NCBI RefSeq assembly: GCF_900109645.1
Contig: NZ_FOBG01000002.1
Coordinates: forward strand, 62,001 to 126,000
From: Duganella sp. CF402
GTDB lineage: Bacteria > Pseudomonadota > Gammaproteobacteria > Burkholderiales > Burkholderiaceae_D
Length of the DNA stretch: 64,000 nucleotides
Direction of reading: 5' to 3'
Part shown: positions 49,184 through 57,264 of the stretch, piece after piece
Layout of the letters: the number at the start of each line of letters is the position of its first letter
Numbering within the stretch: the stretch's first letter is position 1
Made by a program: the position numbers and the translations under genes
The notes under the pieces: model-generated
What the model saw: only the letters and a program-made list of their open reading frames with translations
The model's database searches: none
Told to the model about the DNA's origin: nothing

Positions 49184-49786
49184 AATCCCGCCAAGGCAGT
49201 GCATGAGAGCCCGCCGCCTATACTCCCGGCAATTGTTTATGACGAGCTGCGCAGTTATTTGCGTGAGAGCGGCAGCACGCTGTCGCCAAGCGAAGCGCTG
49301 ATCAAAGCGGTCCAGCTATGGATCGCCAAGAGCCGGGCCGATGCCCTTCCCGCGCGCGGCTATCAATGGAAACAACTATTCCTGCCCGAAGGCACGCGGA
49401 TACGCCTGCGGGTCCGCGATTGCTGGCACACCGCCGCCATCGTTGGCGACGAATTGATCTACAAAGGCGATGCCATATCGCCGCATCAACTGGCCAAGCA
49501 GGTTGCCGGCGACGGTCGCAATGCCTGGCGTGAAATCTGGATACTGATGCCGGGCCAGAAACGCTGGATCAGTGCCGGCCAGTTGCGTGCGCAACTGAGC
49601 AGGCAAACCGCCGCTGCGCCAACTACGCCGGCCGAATCGATGAAGATCGCCGCCAAGGCCATGAGCGATGCACTCAGCACCGCGCTCACGCTGGTTGCCC
49701 ATGCCAATGATCAGGCGCAGAACACATTGGAGCGCCGCCTGCCTAAATACCGCCGCGCGTGGGACACGTTGGAGGACGTAGACTAA
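49181..49786 (+). CDS. Hypothetical protein with a RAMA/DUF2924-like domain
   Basis: A 201-residue protein. Residues about 66-135 (LFLPEGTRIRLRVRDCWHTAAIVGDELIYKGDAISPHQLAKQVAG, ending IWILMPGQKRWISAGQLR) resemble RAMA/DUF2924 domains, which occur with DNA methylases and mobile elements and probably bind DNA. An N-terminal segment may be a ribbon-helix-helix-like or coiled part, and a helical C-terminus follows. AAAGGAG precedes the ATG. The domain match is by eye and moderate. Confidence 0.7.
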   Translation: MNPAKAVHESPPPILPAIVYDELRSYLRESGSTLSPSEALIKAVQLWIAKSRADALPARGYQWKQLFLPEGTRIRLRVRDCWHTAAIVGDELIYKGDAISPHQLAKQVAGDGRNAWREIWILMPGQKRWISAGQLRAQLSRQTAAAPTTPAESMKIAAKAMSDALSTALTLVAHANDQAQNTLERRLPKYRRAWDTLEDVD

Positions 49787-51099
49787 GCGCCCTTGATGCG
49801 GGCCAGTTGCGCGGCCTGGTAGGCGGCGAAGGCGTTGTCGAACAGGGTGCGGATCAGCGGGTCGTCGACGATATCGGCATCCTCAGGCGCGCCTTCGATG
49901 CGCATGTACATGGAGGTCAGCGATTCGCCCAGCGCCAGGCCGGCGTACAGTTTGGCGGCAGGGATTTCGGTGCGCCACGTCGGCGCTTCTTCGTCGCCCA
50001 TCGGCGCAATGCTATCGCCGTGGATGCGGTAGCGGTAGTGCTGCGCGACGCCTTCATGATCGTAGACGGACAGCTGCCACACGCACGGTGAGGCGAAGTA
50101 GCTGTCTTCCGGCAGCTCCATGTCCTCATAGCGCTCGATCAGGCCCGCGCGGCAGAACGCCTCTACCTGCGCGCTTTGTTCGTCGCTCAGCGCGGTGAAG
50201 TGGCGCGCGATGTCGGCGGTGGGCGGCGGCACGATGCCGGGATCGTATTCGTAGTCGACATTTTGATCGCCGACCGGTTGCACCCACGGCAGCGGTGCGG
50301 CGGCGCTCAGCGCATCGGCCGTCAGCTCCACCGCGACCGAGGGATTCAGGCGCACCACTTGCGCGGCCGGCAGCCATACGCCCACCGCTTCCGCAAAACG
50401 CTTGTAAGTGATCGGGAACATGGCGTGGTTGTACCACGACCACGGCTCCTGCCGGAACTGGCAGGAGCTGGGCACCACGTAGCGCGGCGCCAGCGCTTGC
50501 AGCTGCTCCGGCCACTCATCCGGCAGTTCGACCGGTCCACGCCCGGCCGCCGCTGCGCGCGATGGCGCAATCACGTCCACCTCGCGCATGGTCTGGAATG
50601 GCCACAGCACCATGTCCCACGGCGCGTAGGGCTTGAGCTGTTCCAGCGTTTCCGGATCCATCCACGAATCGACCACGTTGAGCACATTCAAACCTTCGGC
50701 GCGGATCTGGAACATCGAGTCCACATCCGCTTCCAGCGCGCGGCGCGGGATCACCTCAAAACCGCCCACCAGCACCGGCACGTCCAGCGTCAGCGGCCGC
50801 ACATCGACGAAGCCCAGTTCGCGGATCATGGCGAACAGTTCGTCGAACAGGCAGTAGAGATAAATCGGCGTGGCGCGGTCCAGCAGGTCAAGGCTCTCCA
50901 GCGAGCAGTGATCGTCGTGGAAGTGCGAGATGAACACCGCATCCGGCCGCAGCGCCCTCACCTGCGCAAGGTCGAAGCGCACGTCCGGATACGCGTGGCA
51001 GTTGCGGCTGAACGGGTTCTCGAACACCGGGTCGAACACGATCTGCGTGCCGCCGCTTTCGAACACGTAGCCGGCGTGGAGGATGCGGGAAATCTTCAT
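49783..51099 (-). CDS. MBL-fold metallo-hydrolase
   Basis: A 438-residue protein. The N-terminal metallo-beta-lactamase fold carries FISHFHDDHCSLESLDLL (the HxHxDH motif) followed by ALEADVDSMFQIRAEGLNVLNVVDSW. A long C-terminal part with unassigned function ends AAYQAAQLARIKGA. ATG 51099 follows the TGA of the M28 peptidase gene by one base, so the two are cotranscribed. Substrate unknown; phospholipase- or RomA-like hydrolases share this layout. Confidence 0.85.
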   Translation of the reverse strand: MKISRILHAGYVFESGGTQIVFDPVFENPFSRNCHAYPDVRFDLAQVRALRPDAVFISHFHDDHCSLESLDLLDRATPIYLYCLFDELFAMIRELGFVDVRPLTLDVPVLVGGFEVIPRRALEADVDSMFQIRAEGLNVLNVVDSWMDPETLEQLKPYAPWDMVLWPFQTMREVDVIAPSRAAAAGRGPVELPDEWPEQLQALAPRYVVPSSCQFRQEPWSWYNHAMFPITYKRFAEAVGVWLPAAQVVRLNPSVAVELTADALSAAAPLPWVQPVGDQNVDYEYDPGIVPPPTADIARHFTALSDEQSAQVEAFCRAGLIERYEDMELPEDSYFASPCVWQLSVYDHEGVAQHYRYRIHGDSIAPMGDEEAPTWRTEIPAAKLYAGLALGESLTSMYMRIEGAPEDADIVDDPLIRTLFDNAFAAYQAAQLARIKGA

Positions 51100-51100
51100 G

Positions 51101-52462
51101 TCAGCGCAGCGGCGTCGGATAGCTGGCCGGGCTGACGTTGCCATCCACATCAATCGCCTGCACGCCGAAGTACACATTGTCTTTCGACTGCGGCATGGTG
51201 TACTCGGTCACCTTGCCGACGAACTTCGCATGCTGCCAGTCCGCCGCCGTGGTATCGCGCCACACAATGCGATAGCCCGCCAGATCCGGCTCGCTGTTGG
51301 CCTGCCAAACCAGCTCGGTATCGTTCTGCAGCTTGGCGGTACGCACCTGCACCTTCTGCGGCGCGGCCGGCGCCAGCGCCAGCGACGACAGCGCCGCCGC
51401 ATTCACGCGCGCCACCTTGGCGATGTAGTTGTAGTCGTTGTATTGCGGCAGATCGCCGATCAGCACACCGTTCTCGGTGCGGATGTTCTGGTGCTGGTGA
51501 TTGAAGTCCTCGGCCGGCTCGGTGAAACGCAGGGCCGCGTAGCCGCGCTCCAGGAACGGCATGTGATCGCCGCCGCGCAGGTAGCGGTCGCGCCGCTGGA
51601 TCACGTTGACTTTAAACTTCGGCACATAACGCTCGCCCGCTTCCTTCACCGCGCGCGCCAGCTGGCGCGACAGCGAATCGTTCTCGCCGCCGGTCTGGAT
51701 CAGGGTGCGCACCACGTCGCTGTTCTCCTTCTGTACCGGCAGGCCTTCGGCGAACAGGCGCACTTGGGTGTCGTCCTTCTTGCCATGCTCGTCGCGCGAG
51801 CTGCCGATGATGTCGTTGGTGAACATGCCGGCGATGTTGAGGTTCTTCTGCTTGGCCTGCTCGGCCCAATGCGCCGCGCCCAGCAAGCCCTGCTCCTCGG
51901 CCGCCACCGTCATGAACACCAGCGTGGCGTCGAATTTGTACTTGGCCATCACGCAGGCCATCTCCATCACGGCGGCGGTGCCAGAGGCGTCGTCGTTGGC
52001 GCCCGGCGCGTCGCCCGTCGCGTCCATCACGTCGGTGTTGCGCGAATCATAGTGGCCGCTGACCACGTACATGCGCTGCGCCGACGCCTCCTGCGTGCCC
52101 GGCAGGGTCGCCACCACGTTGACGATCTCGGTCGGGCGGCTGATACGCGCGGAGACCGGCGCGATATGGCTGTCGAATTCCACCTGCAAGGCGGTACCGG
52201 CGCCGCAGCGCTCCAGCTCCGCCTTGATCCAGCGCCGCGCCGCGCCGATGCCTTCGGTCTCGGACACCGTGTCCGACATGGTGTGGCGGGTGCGGAAGCC
52301 CACCAGCTTGCGGATGGTCGCCTCGATGCGCGCAGGGGAAATTTGTTTGACGATCTGGTCGATCTGGGCCTGATGACGGTTGGTATCAGGTTCTGCGGCC
52401 ATTGCCGGCGCTGCGATCAGCAGGGCCAGCGCAATGGGCGCCAACTGCGGTTTGAGCTGCAT
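51101..52462 (-). CDS. Secreted M28-family zinc aminopeptidase
   Basis: A 453-residue exported peptidase. The signal peptide is about 1-22 (AAPAMA). Zinc ligands are His in SGHYDSRNTD, Asp in PGANDDASGT, Glu pair in AAEEQGLLGA, Asp in FTNDIIGSS and His in EDFNHQHQN. The C-terminal 90 residues look like a fibronectin type III-like domain (VQVRTAKLQNDTELVWQANSEPDLAGYRIVWRD). It acts outside the cytoplasm on peptide N-termini. A weak hairpin (52485-52505) separates it from the ComEA-like gene. Confidence 0.93.
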   Translation of the reverse strand: MQLKPQLAPIALALLIAAPAMAAEPDTNRHQAQIDQIVKQISPARIEATIRKLVGFRTRHTMSDTVSETEGIGAARRWIKAELERCGAGTALQVEFDSHIAPVSARISRPTEIVNVVATLPGTQEASAQRMYVVSGHYDSRNTDVMDATGDAPGANDDASGTAAVMEMACVMAKYKFDATLVFMTVAAEEQGLLGAAHWAEQAKQKNLNIAGMFTNDIIGSSRDEHGKKDDTQVRLFAEGLPVQKENSDVVRTLIQTGGENDSLSRQLARAVKEAGERYVPKFKVNVIQRRDRYLRGGDHMPFLERGYAALRFTEPAEDFNHQHQNIRTENGVLIGDLPQYNDYNYIAKVARVNAAALSSLALAPAAPQKVQVRTAKLQNDTELVWQANSEPDLAGYRIVWRDTTAADWQHAKFVGKVTEYTMPQSKDNVYFGVQAIDVDGNVSPASYPTPLR

Positions 52463-52524
52463 ACAGCGGTCTCCGTGGTGAAGACCCGCAGCGTTGCACT
52501 GCGGGCCGTTGGAAAGCCACTATC

Positions 52525-52821
52525 TTACTTGCTGGCCTTGGCCGGCGCACCATCTTTCGACTTGCCGTTCACCTGCAGGCCGGCGGCGGACAGCTTGACC
52601 GCGTTCTTCTCGCCGATGCCCTTGACGCGCTGCTCGAAATCGGACCAGTCCTTGAACTCGCCCTTCTTGCGCTCTTCGAGGATGGCCTTGGTCTTGGCCG
52701 GCCCCAGGCCACGGATGCTATCGAGCGCGGCCGCATCGGCCTTGTTGACATCGACCTGCGCCCACGCGAAGGTCATGGTTGCCACCAGCGTCGCAACGGC
52801 CAGCAATAGTTTCTTGATCAT
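52525..52821 (-). CDS. ComEA-like helix-hairpin-helix exported protein
   Basis: A 98-residue protein with signal peptide (about 1-22) and a helix-hairpin-helix DNA-binding domain: VDVNKADAAALDSIRGLGPAKTKAILEERKKGEFKDWSDFEQRVKGIGEKNAVKL is its whole span, residues about 23-77. A short basic tail follows. Similar to the DNA receptor used for uptake in natural competence, although such proteins are also found in non-competent species. The Shine-Dalgarno GGAG lies in an inverted repeat. Confidence 0.88.
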   Translation of the reverse strand: MIKKLLLAVATLVATMTFAWAQVDVNKADAAALDSIRGLGPAKTKAILEERKKGEFKDWSDFEQRVKGIGEKNAVKLSAAGLQVNGKSKDGAPAKASK

Positions 52822-52827
52822 CACAGT

Positions 52828-52886
52828 CTCCGTTAAAGTTAAGCAAGATGCGCCTATTCGCACCTTGATAGAGCACCTTAACGGAG
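52828..52886 (-). promoter_or_regulatory. Inverted repeat covering the comEA-like ribosome site
   Basis: CTCCGTTAA (52828-52836) and TTAACGGAG (52878-52886) pair perfectly over a 41-base interval. That interval itself forms an 8-bp stem (AAGGTGCG with CGCATCTT, one G-U). In the mRNA the SD GGAG lies in the outer stem, seven bases before the ATG. Confidence 0.6.
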
Positions 52887-52912
52887 CACGGCCATAGCGC
52901 CGTTGAGACAGA

Positions 52913-53836
52913 TCAAGCGCCGAACAATTCCTCGTGCGTGACGGTGGCCGTCCCCAGCTTGCCGACCACGATGCCGCCGGCGCGGTTGGCGGTTTCCACC
53001 GCTTCCTGCCAGCCGGCGCCGGCGCCCAGCATGCACGCCATCGTCGCGATCACCGTGTCGCCGGCGCCGGAGACGTCGAACACCTCGCGCGCCTGCGCCG
53101 GGGTGTGATGCTGCGCGCCGTCGGTGTACAAGGTCATGCCCTCTTCCGAGCGGGTCAGCAGCAGCGCATCGAGTTTCAGTTCCGCGCGCAAGGCCTGCGC
53201 CTTGGCGGTCAGCTGCTCCTCGCTGTTCCACGAGCCGACGATGCGCTTGAATTCCGATTTGTTCGGCGTCAGCACGGTGGCGCCGGCGTAGCGCGAAAAG
53301 TCGTCGCCCTTCGGATCGACCATCACCACCTTGCCGGCCGCGCGCGCGGCGGCGATCATGTCGGCCACCGCCACCAGGCTGCCCTTGGCGTAGTCCGACA
53401 GCACAATCACATCGTAATCGGCCAGCAGCGCCTTGAACTGTTCCAGCTTGTCGCGCAGGACCGTATCGGTCGGCGCTTCCTCGAAGTCGATGCGCACCAT
53501 CTGCTGCTGGCGGCCGATCACGCGCAGCTTGATGATGGTGGAAATCGCCTCGTCGCGTTTCAGGTAGCTGCGGATGCCGCCGCCGGCCAGCAGCGACGCC
53601 ACTTCATCGCCCGCCTCGTCGTTGCCGACGATGCCCAGCAGGCCGGCCTGTGCGCCCAGCGCCGCCGCGTTGCGCGACACGTTGGCGGCGCCGCCGAGGC
53701 GCGCCTCGCGCTTCTCGATGCGCACCACCGGCACCGGTGCTTCCGGCGAAATGCGGCTCACATCGCCGAACCAGTAGCGGTCCAGCATCACGTCGCCGAC
53801 CACCAGAATGCGGACTTGATCCAGATTTTTCGTCAC
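52913..53836 (-). CDS. rfaE1: D-glycero-beta-D-manno-heptose-7-phosphate kinase
   Basis: A 307-residue PfkB-family kinase for ADP-heptose synthesis in the LPS inner core. Motifs are VVGDVMLDRYWFGDVSRISPEAPVPVV at the start, RLGGAANVSRNAAALG and DVSGAGDTVIATMA with the catalytic Asp. Only the kinase half is present, so the adenylyltransferase must be elsewhere. It follows ugd at 12 bases in one operon. Confidence 0.95.
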   Translation of the reverse strand: MTKNLDQVRILVVGDVMLDRYWFGDVSRISPEAPVPVVRIEKREARLGGAANVSRNAAALGAQAGLLGIVGNDEAGDEVASLLAGGGIRSYLKRDEAISTIIKLRVIGRQQQMVRIDFEEAPTDTVLRDKLEQFKALLADYDVIVLSDYAKGSLVAVADMIAAARAAGKVVMVDPKGDDFSRYAGATVLTPNKSEFKRIVGSWNSEEQLTAKAQALRAELKLDALLLTRSEEGMTLYTDGAQHHTPAQAREVFDVSGAGDTVIATMACMLGAGAGWQEAVETANRAGGIVVGKLGTATVTHEELFGA

Positions 53837-53848
53837 GGTGCGGCCTCG

Positions 53849-55222
53849 TTAAGTGCGGGTCAGGATGGAACGGCCGATGCCGTGGTATTCAAACGCCGCT
53901 TCGGCCATCGCTTCCGGCTCGAACAGATTGCGGCCGTCGAAGATCACAGCCTGCTTGAGCGCCGCCTTGATGCGCGCGAAGTCCGGGCTGCGGAAGGCCT
54001 TCCACTCGGTGACGATCACCAGCGCTTCGGCGCCGGTCAGCGCGTCCATCGGGCTGTCGGCGAAGCGCACGCGCGCCAGCTCGTCGGCCGTCAGGTCGAG
54101 CGCCAGCACGCGCTGCGCTTCCGGCATGGCCACCGGATCGTACACCGCCAGCGTGGCGCCGGCGTCGATCAACTGGCGCACCAGCACGCGCGACGGCGCT
54201 TCGCGCATGTCGTCGGTATTCGGCTTGAAGGCCAGGCCCCACACGGCAAAGTGCTTGCCGCGCAAATCCTCGCCGAAGCGCTTGATGACCTTCTGGCCCA
54301 GCACCAGCTTTTGCTTGTCGTTGACCGCCTCCACCGCGCGCAGGATCAGCAAGTCCTGGTCGTACTGGCGTGCGGTGCGCTCCAGCGCCTGCACGTCTTT
54401 CGGGAAGCAGGAGCCGCCGTAGCCGGCGCCGGCGTACAGGAAGCTGTGGCCGATGCGCGGATCGGAACCGATACCGTGGCGCACCGCCTCGATGTCGACG
54501 CCGACGCGGTCGGCCAGGTTGGCCAGTTCGTTCATGAACGAGATGCGGGTGGCCAGCATCGAGTTGGCGGCGTACTTGGTGAACTCGGCCGAGCGCACGT
54601 CCATCCAGAAGGTGCGCTCGTGGTTGCGGTTGAACGGCGCGTACAGCTTCTTCATGATGGCGGCGGCCTTCTGGCCGTCGGCCGCGCTGTCATGGCCGAT
54701 CACGATGCGGTCCGGGCGCATGAAGTCCTCGACCGCCGCGCCCTCTTTCAGGAATTCCGGATTCGACACCACCGAGAACGTGGCTTGGCCATTGGCGCCG
54801 CGCGCGGTCAACTCTTCCTGCAACGCCGCCTTGACGCGGTCACCGGTGCCCACCGGCACGGTCGACTTGTCGACGATGACCTTGAAGCCGGTCATGTGCT
54901 TGCCGATGTTGCGGGCGGCGGCCAGCACGTACTGCAGGTCGGCCGAGCCGTCTTCGTCGGGCGGCGTGCCGACCGCGATGAACTGCACCTCGCCATGCGC
55001 GACCGAGGCCGCGACATCGGTCGAAAACTGGATGCGGCCGGCCGCGCGGTTGCGCGCCACCACCTCGTCCAGGCCCGGCTCGTGGATCGGAATGCCGCCG
55101 CTGTTGAGCAGGTCGATCTTGCGCTGGTCAACGTCCAGGCAGAACACATCATTGCCCAGCTCCGCCAGGCAGGCGCCAGTGACCAGGCCGACGTAGCCGG
55201 TGCCGATAATAGTAATTTTCAT
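53849..55222 (-). CDS. ugd: UDP-glucose 6-dehydrogenase
   Basis: A 457-residue enzyme oxidising UDP-glucose to UDP-glucuronate for exopolysaccharide or LPS sugars. The NAD motif IIGTGYVGLVTGACLAELGNDV is at the start. The catalytic Cys is in YAGAGYGGSCFPKDVQAL, with GLAFKPNTDDMREAPS in the C-terminal UDP-binding domain. Normal length. A dispersed repeat lies between it and lapB. Confidence 0.97.
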   Translation of the reverse strand: MKITIIGTGYVGLVTGACLAELGNDVFCLDVDQRKIDLLNSGGIPIHEPGLDEVVARNRAAGRIQFSTDVAASVAHGEVQFIAVGTPPDEDGSADLQYVLAAARNIGKHMTGFKVIVDKSTVPVGTGDRVKAALQEELTARGANGQATFSVVSNPEFLKEGAAVEDFMRPDRIVIGHDSAADGQKAAAIMKKLYAPFNRNHERTFWMDVRSAEFTKYAANSMLATRISFMNELANLADRVGVDIEAVRHGIGSDPRIGHSFLYAGAGYGGSCFPKDVQALERTARQYDQDLLILRAVEAVNDKQKLVLGQKVIKRFGEDLRGKHFAVWGLAFKPNTDDMREAPSRVLVRQLIDAGATLAVYDPVAMPEAQRVLALDLTADELARVRFADSPMDALTGAEALVIVTEWKAFRSPDFARIKAALKQAVIFDGRNLFEPEAMAEAAFEYHGIGRSILTRT

Positions 55223-55241
55223 AGCAGTAGCCTTTCAACCA

Positions 55242-55332
55242 CCACCGTCGTCCCGGCGCAGGCCGGGACCCAATTGCACGCTGTCAGTACAGCACACTCA
55301 GCATGGATCCCGGCCTACGCCGGGATGACGGC
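55242..55332. repeat. Palindromic dispersed repeat, copy 2
   Basis: Left arm GTCCCGGCGCAGGCCGGGAC (about 55250-55270) pairs imperfectly with the right arm ATCCCGGCCTACGCCGGGAT (about 55307-55326), and CTCAGCATGGAT precedes the right arm exactly as in the 31.3-kb copy. It lies inside the lapB-ugd gene run. Confidence 0.78.
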
Positions 55333-55340
55333 GGCGCGGG

Positions 55341-56516
55341 TTAATTCATCACATTCAATTCTTCGGTGCGGCGCGGCGGGTAGGTTTCCCACTTGCTGCA
55401 GCCAGGGCACTGCCAGTAAAACTGGCGCGCCTTGAAGCCGCAGTGGCTGCACTGGTAGCGCGCCAGCTTCTGGGTGTAGCCGTGCACCAGGTTCTTCACC
55501 ATCGACAGCTCCGGCACCACCGCCGCCGGCGCATCCATCAGGCGCGCCTCCAGGAACTTGTCCAGGCCCAGCAAGGTGGGCGTGCGGCGCAGCTGGTCGC
55601 TGACCAGTTGCTTGGCCGCTTCCACGCCATCCAGCTCCAGCACCGCCTTGTACACCACCTCCACCAGATCGATGGACGAGGCCTGCTCCAGGTAGGACTT
55701 CAGCAGGTTGACGCCTTCCTGCGGACGCCCGACCTTGCGGTAACCGTCCATCAGGCGCTGCGCCACCAGCGCCACGTGCGGCACGCTGATTTGCTCGACG
55801 CGGCGCCAGGTCAGCAGCGCGCCCTCCACATCGCCCTGCGCCAGCTGGGCATCGCCGGTCAGCAGGGTGGCGCGCACGTTGACGCGGTCGGCCTGCAGCG
55901 ATTTCTCCAGCAGCGCCAGCGCTTCCTCCGGATGCAGGTGCACCAGCGCGTCCTGCGCCAGCTCGCAGTAGAACTGCGCGATTTCCTTCTGGCGCGAACC
56001 GGCGCCCGATTCCTGCAGGCCGATCGCCGCTTCGATCGCGCGCGGCCACTCCTTCTCGCGCTGGAAAATCTCCAGCAGCGCGCGCCGCGCCTGCGCCGAA
56101 TAGGCGCCGTTGAGCAGCGTGTTGAAGGTTTCCTCGGCGCGGTCCAACAGGCCGGCCTTCAGGTAGTCCATGCCCAGCTCATACTGCGCATGCTCCTTCT
56201 GCTCCTGCGGCAGGTCGGGCCGCGCCAGCAGGTTCTGGTGCACGCGGATGGCGCGCTCGGTCTCGCCGCGCCGGCGGAACAGGTTACCGAGCGCGAAGTG
56301 CATCTCGGCCGATTCCGGGTCCAGCCGCACGATTTCGATAAAGGCGTCGACCGCCTTGTCGGGCTGCTCGTTGAGCAGGTGGTTCAAGCCCTTGTAATAG
56401 CCGCGCGGCAGGGTGCGCGATTCCGACAGCAGCTGGCGGATGTCGACCCGCGCCGCCACCCATCCAAGGCCGAAGAAAACCGGGATGCCCAGTAACCACC
56501 AGAGTTCAAATTCCAT
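55341..56516 (-). CDS. lapB: Lipopolysaccharide assembly protein B (YciM)
   Basis: A 391-residue inner-membrane-anchored protein controlling LpxC turnover and LPS assembly. An N-terminal helix (about 3-20) is followed by about nine TPR repeats (GYYKGLNHLLNEQPDKAVDAFIEIV and others). A C-terminal rubredoxin-type metal site with CSHCGFKARQFYWQCPGCSKW completes it. Encoded directly after lapA, as usual. The repeat copy downstream may weaken readthrough to ugd. Confidence 0.96.
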   Translation of the reverse strand: MEFELWWLLGIPVFFGLGWVAARVDIRQLLSESRTLPRGYYKGLNHLLNEQPDKAVDAFIEIVRLDPESAEMHFALGNLFRRRGETERAIRVHQNLLARPDLPQEQKEHAQYELGMDYLKAGLLDRAEETFNTLLNGAYSAQARRALLEIFQREKEWPRAIEAAIGLQESGAGSRQKEIAQFYCELAQDALVHLHPEEALALLEKSLQADRVNVRATLLTGDAQLAQGDVEGALLTWRRVEQISVPHVALVAQRLMDGYRKVGRPQEGVNLLKSYLEQASSIDLVEVVYKAVLELDGVEAAKQLVSDQLRRTPTLLGLDKFLEARLMDAPAAVVPELSMVKNLVHGYTQKLARYQCSHCGFKARQFYWQCPGCSKWETYPPRRTEELNVMN

Positions 56517-56538
56517 GCTGTGTACTTGTCGTTATTGT

Positions 56539-56841
56539 TTATTGTGTGTTGACGCTGTCCGGCTGCGGCTGCTGGTTCGCCTGCAGGGCCGACGCTTGCA
56601 GCGCGTGGAGGGTGGTCTTGTGTTTGTTCGCTTCGCGGCGGTGGCGGAACACGGTGGGCGTCAGCGCCAGCACGCCGAGCACGGCGCCGGCCACGAAAAA
56701 GCCCAGCAGCATCAGCACCAGCGGGCCACGCAGCTCGTAGTGCAGGAACAGTTGCAGATCGACTTCCTGCGAGTTCTTCAGCGCGAAGCCGAAAAACAAG
56801 ACAAAGATGACGAAGCCTATGAAGGTGGAGATGAATCTCAT
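56539..56841 (-). CDS. lapA: Lipopolysaccharide assembly protein A
   Basis: A 100-residue inner-membrane protein with two helices (about 4-20 and 40-62): MRFISTFIGFVIFVLFFGFALKNSQEVDLQLFLHYEL is its conserved start, matching the DUF1049/LapA domain. ATG 56841 fits the family; the upstream frame to 56898 runs into the ihfB terminator. Confidence 0.92.
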   Translation of the reverse strand: MRFISTFIGFVIFVLFFGFALKNSQEVDLQLFLHYELRGPLVLMLLGFFVAGAVLGVLALTPTVFRHRREANKHKTTLHALQASALQANQQPQPDSVNTQ

Positions 56842-56895
56842 CAGCCGGTGTCCTGTGGTGTAGTTCCGAGAGCGCCAGTATCGCACCTCGGGCAA

Positions 56896-56930
56896 CAAAA
56901 AAAAAGCGGCATCCCGAAGGACGCCGCTTT
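56896..56930 (-). terminator. Intrinsic terminator after ihfB
   Basis: AAAGCGGC (56903-56910) pairs with GCCGCTTT (56923-56930), with extra TCC/GGA pairing at the tip, and a long T run follows on the minus strand (A run 56896-56905). It separates rpsA-ihfB from lapA. Confidence 0.9.
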
Positions 56931-56948
56931 GTTTAACTATTGAATGCT

Positions 56949-57254
56949 TCAGTCCTCGATGATCGGTTGCCCGACCATCGCGTCAACCCGCTCGCGCAAC
57001 TGCTTGCCCGGCTTGAAGTGCGGCACCCGTTTTTCCGGCACCATCACCTTGTCGCCCGACTTCGGATTGCGTCCGATGCGCGGCGGCCGGCTGTTGAGGG
57101 CAAAGCTGCCAAAACCGCGGATCTCGATGCGCTGACCGGTCGCCAGGGCGTTGGTCATCGCATCCAGAATGGTCTTGACGGCATATTCCGCATCCTTGGC
57201 CACCAGCTGAGAATAACGCTCAGCCAGGCGGTTGATCAGTTCGGACTTAGTCAT
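56949..57254 (-). CDS. ihfB: Integration host factor beta subunit
   Basis: A 101-residue DNA-bending protein, partner of IhfA. It begins MTKSELINRLAERYSQLVAKDAE, with the saddle GQRIEIRGFGSFALNSRPPRIGRNPKSGDKV carrying the DNA-intercalating Pro. It lies directly after rpsA (10 bases), the usual order. Confidence 0.97.
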   Translation of the reverse strand: MTKSELINRLAERYSQLVAKDAEYAVKTILDAMTNALATGQRIEIRGFGSFALNSRPPRIGRNPKSGDKVMVPEKRVPHFKPGKQLRERVDAMVGQPIIED

Positions 57255-57264
57255 CGACTAGTTC

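Noticed and set aside
52485..52505. Terminator after the comEA-like gene
   Set aside because: CCCGCAG/CTGCGGG makes a 7-bp hairpin but has no T run, so it was left as a weak possibility only.
52934..55435. 833-codon plus-strand frame across rfaE1 and ugd
   Set aside because: It runs antisense to two well-supported genes and its protein is low-complexity His/Arg/Ala-rich without motifs.
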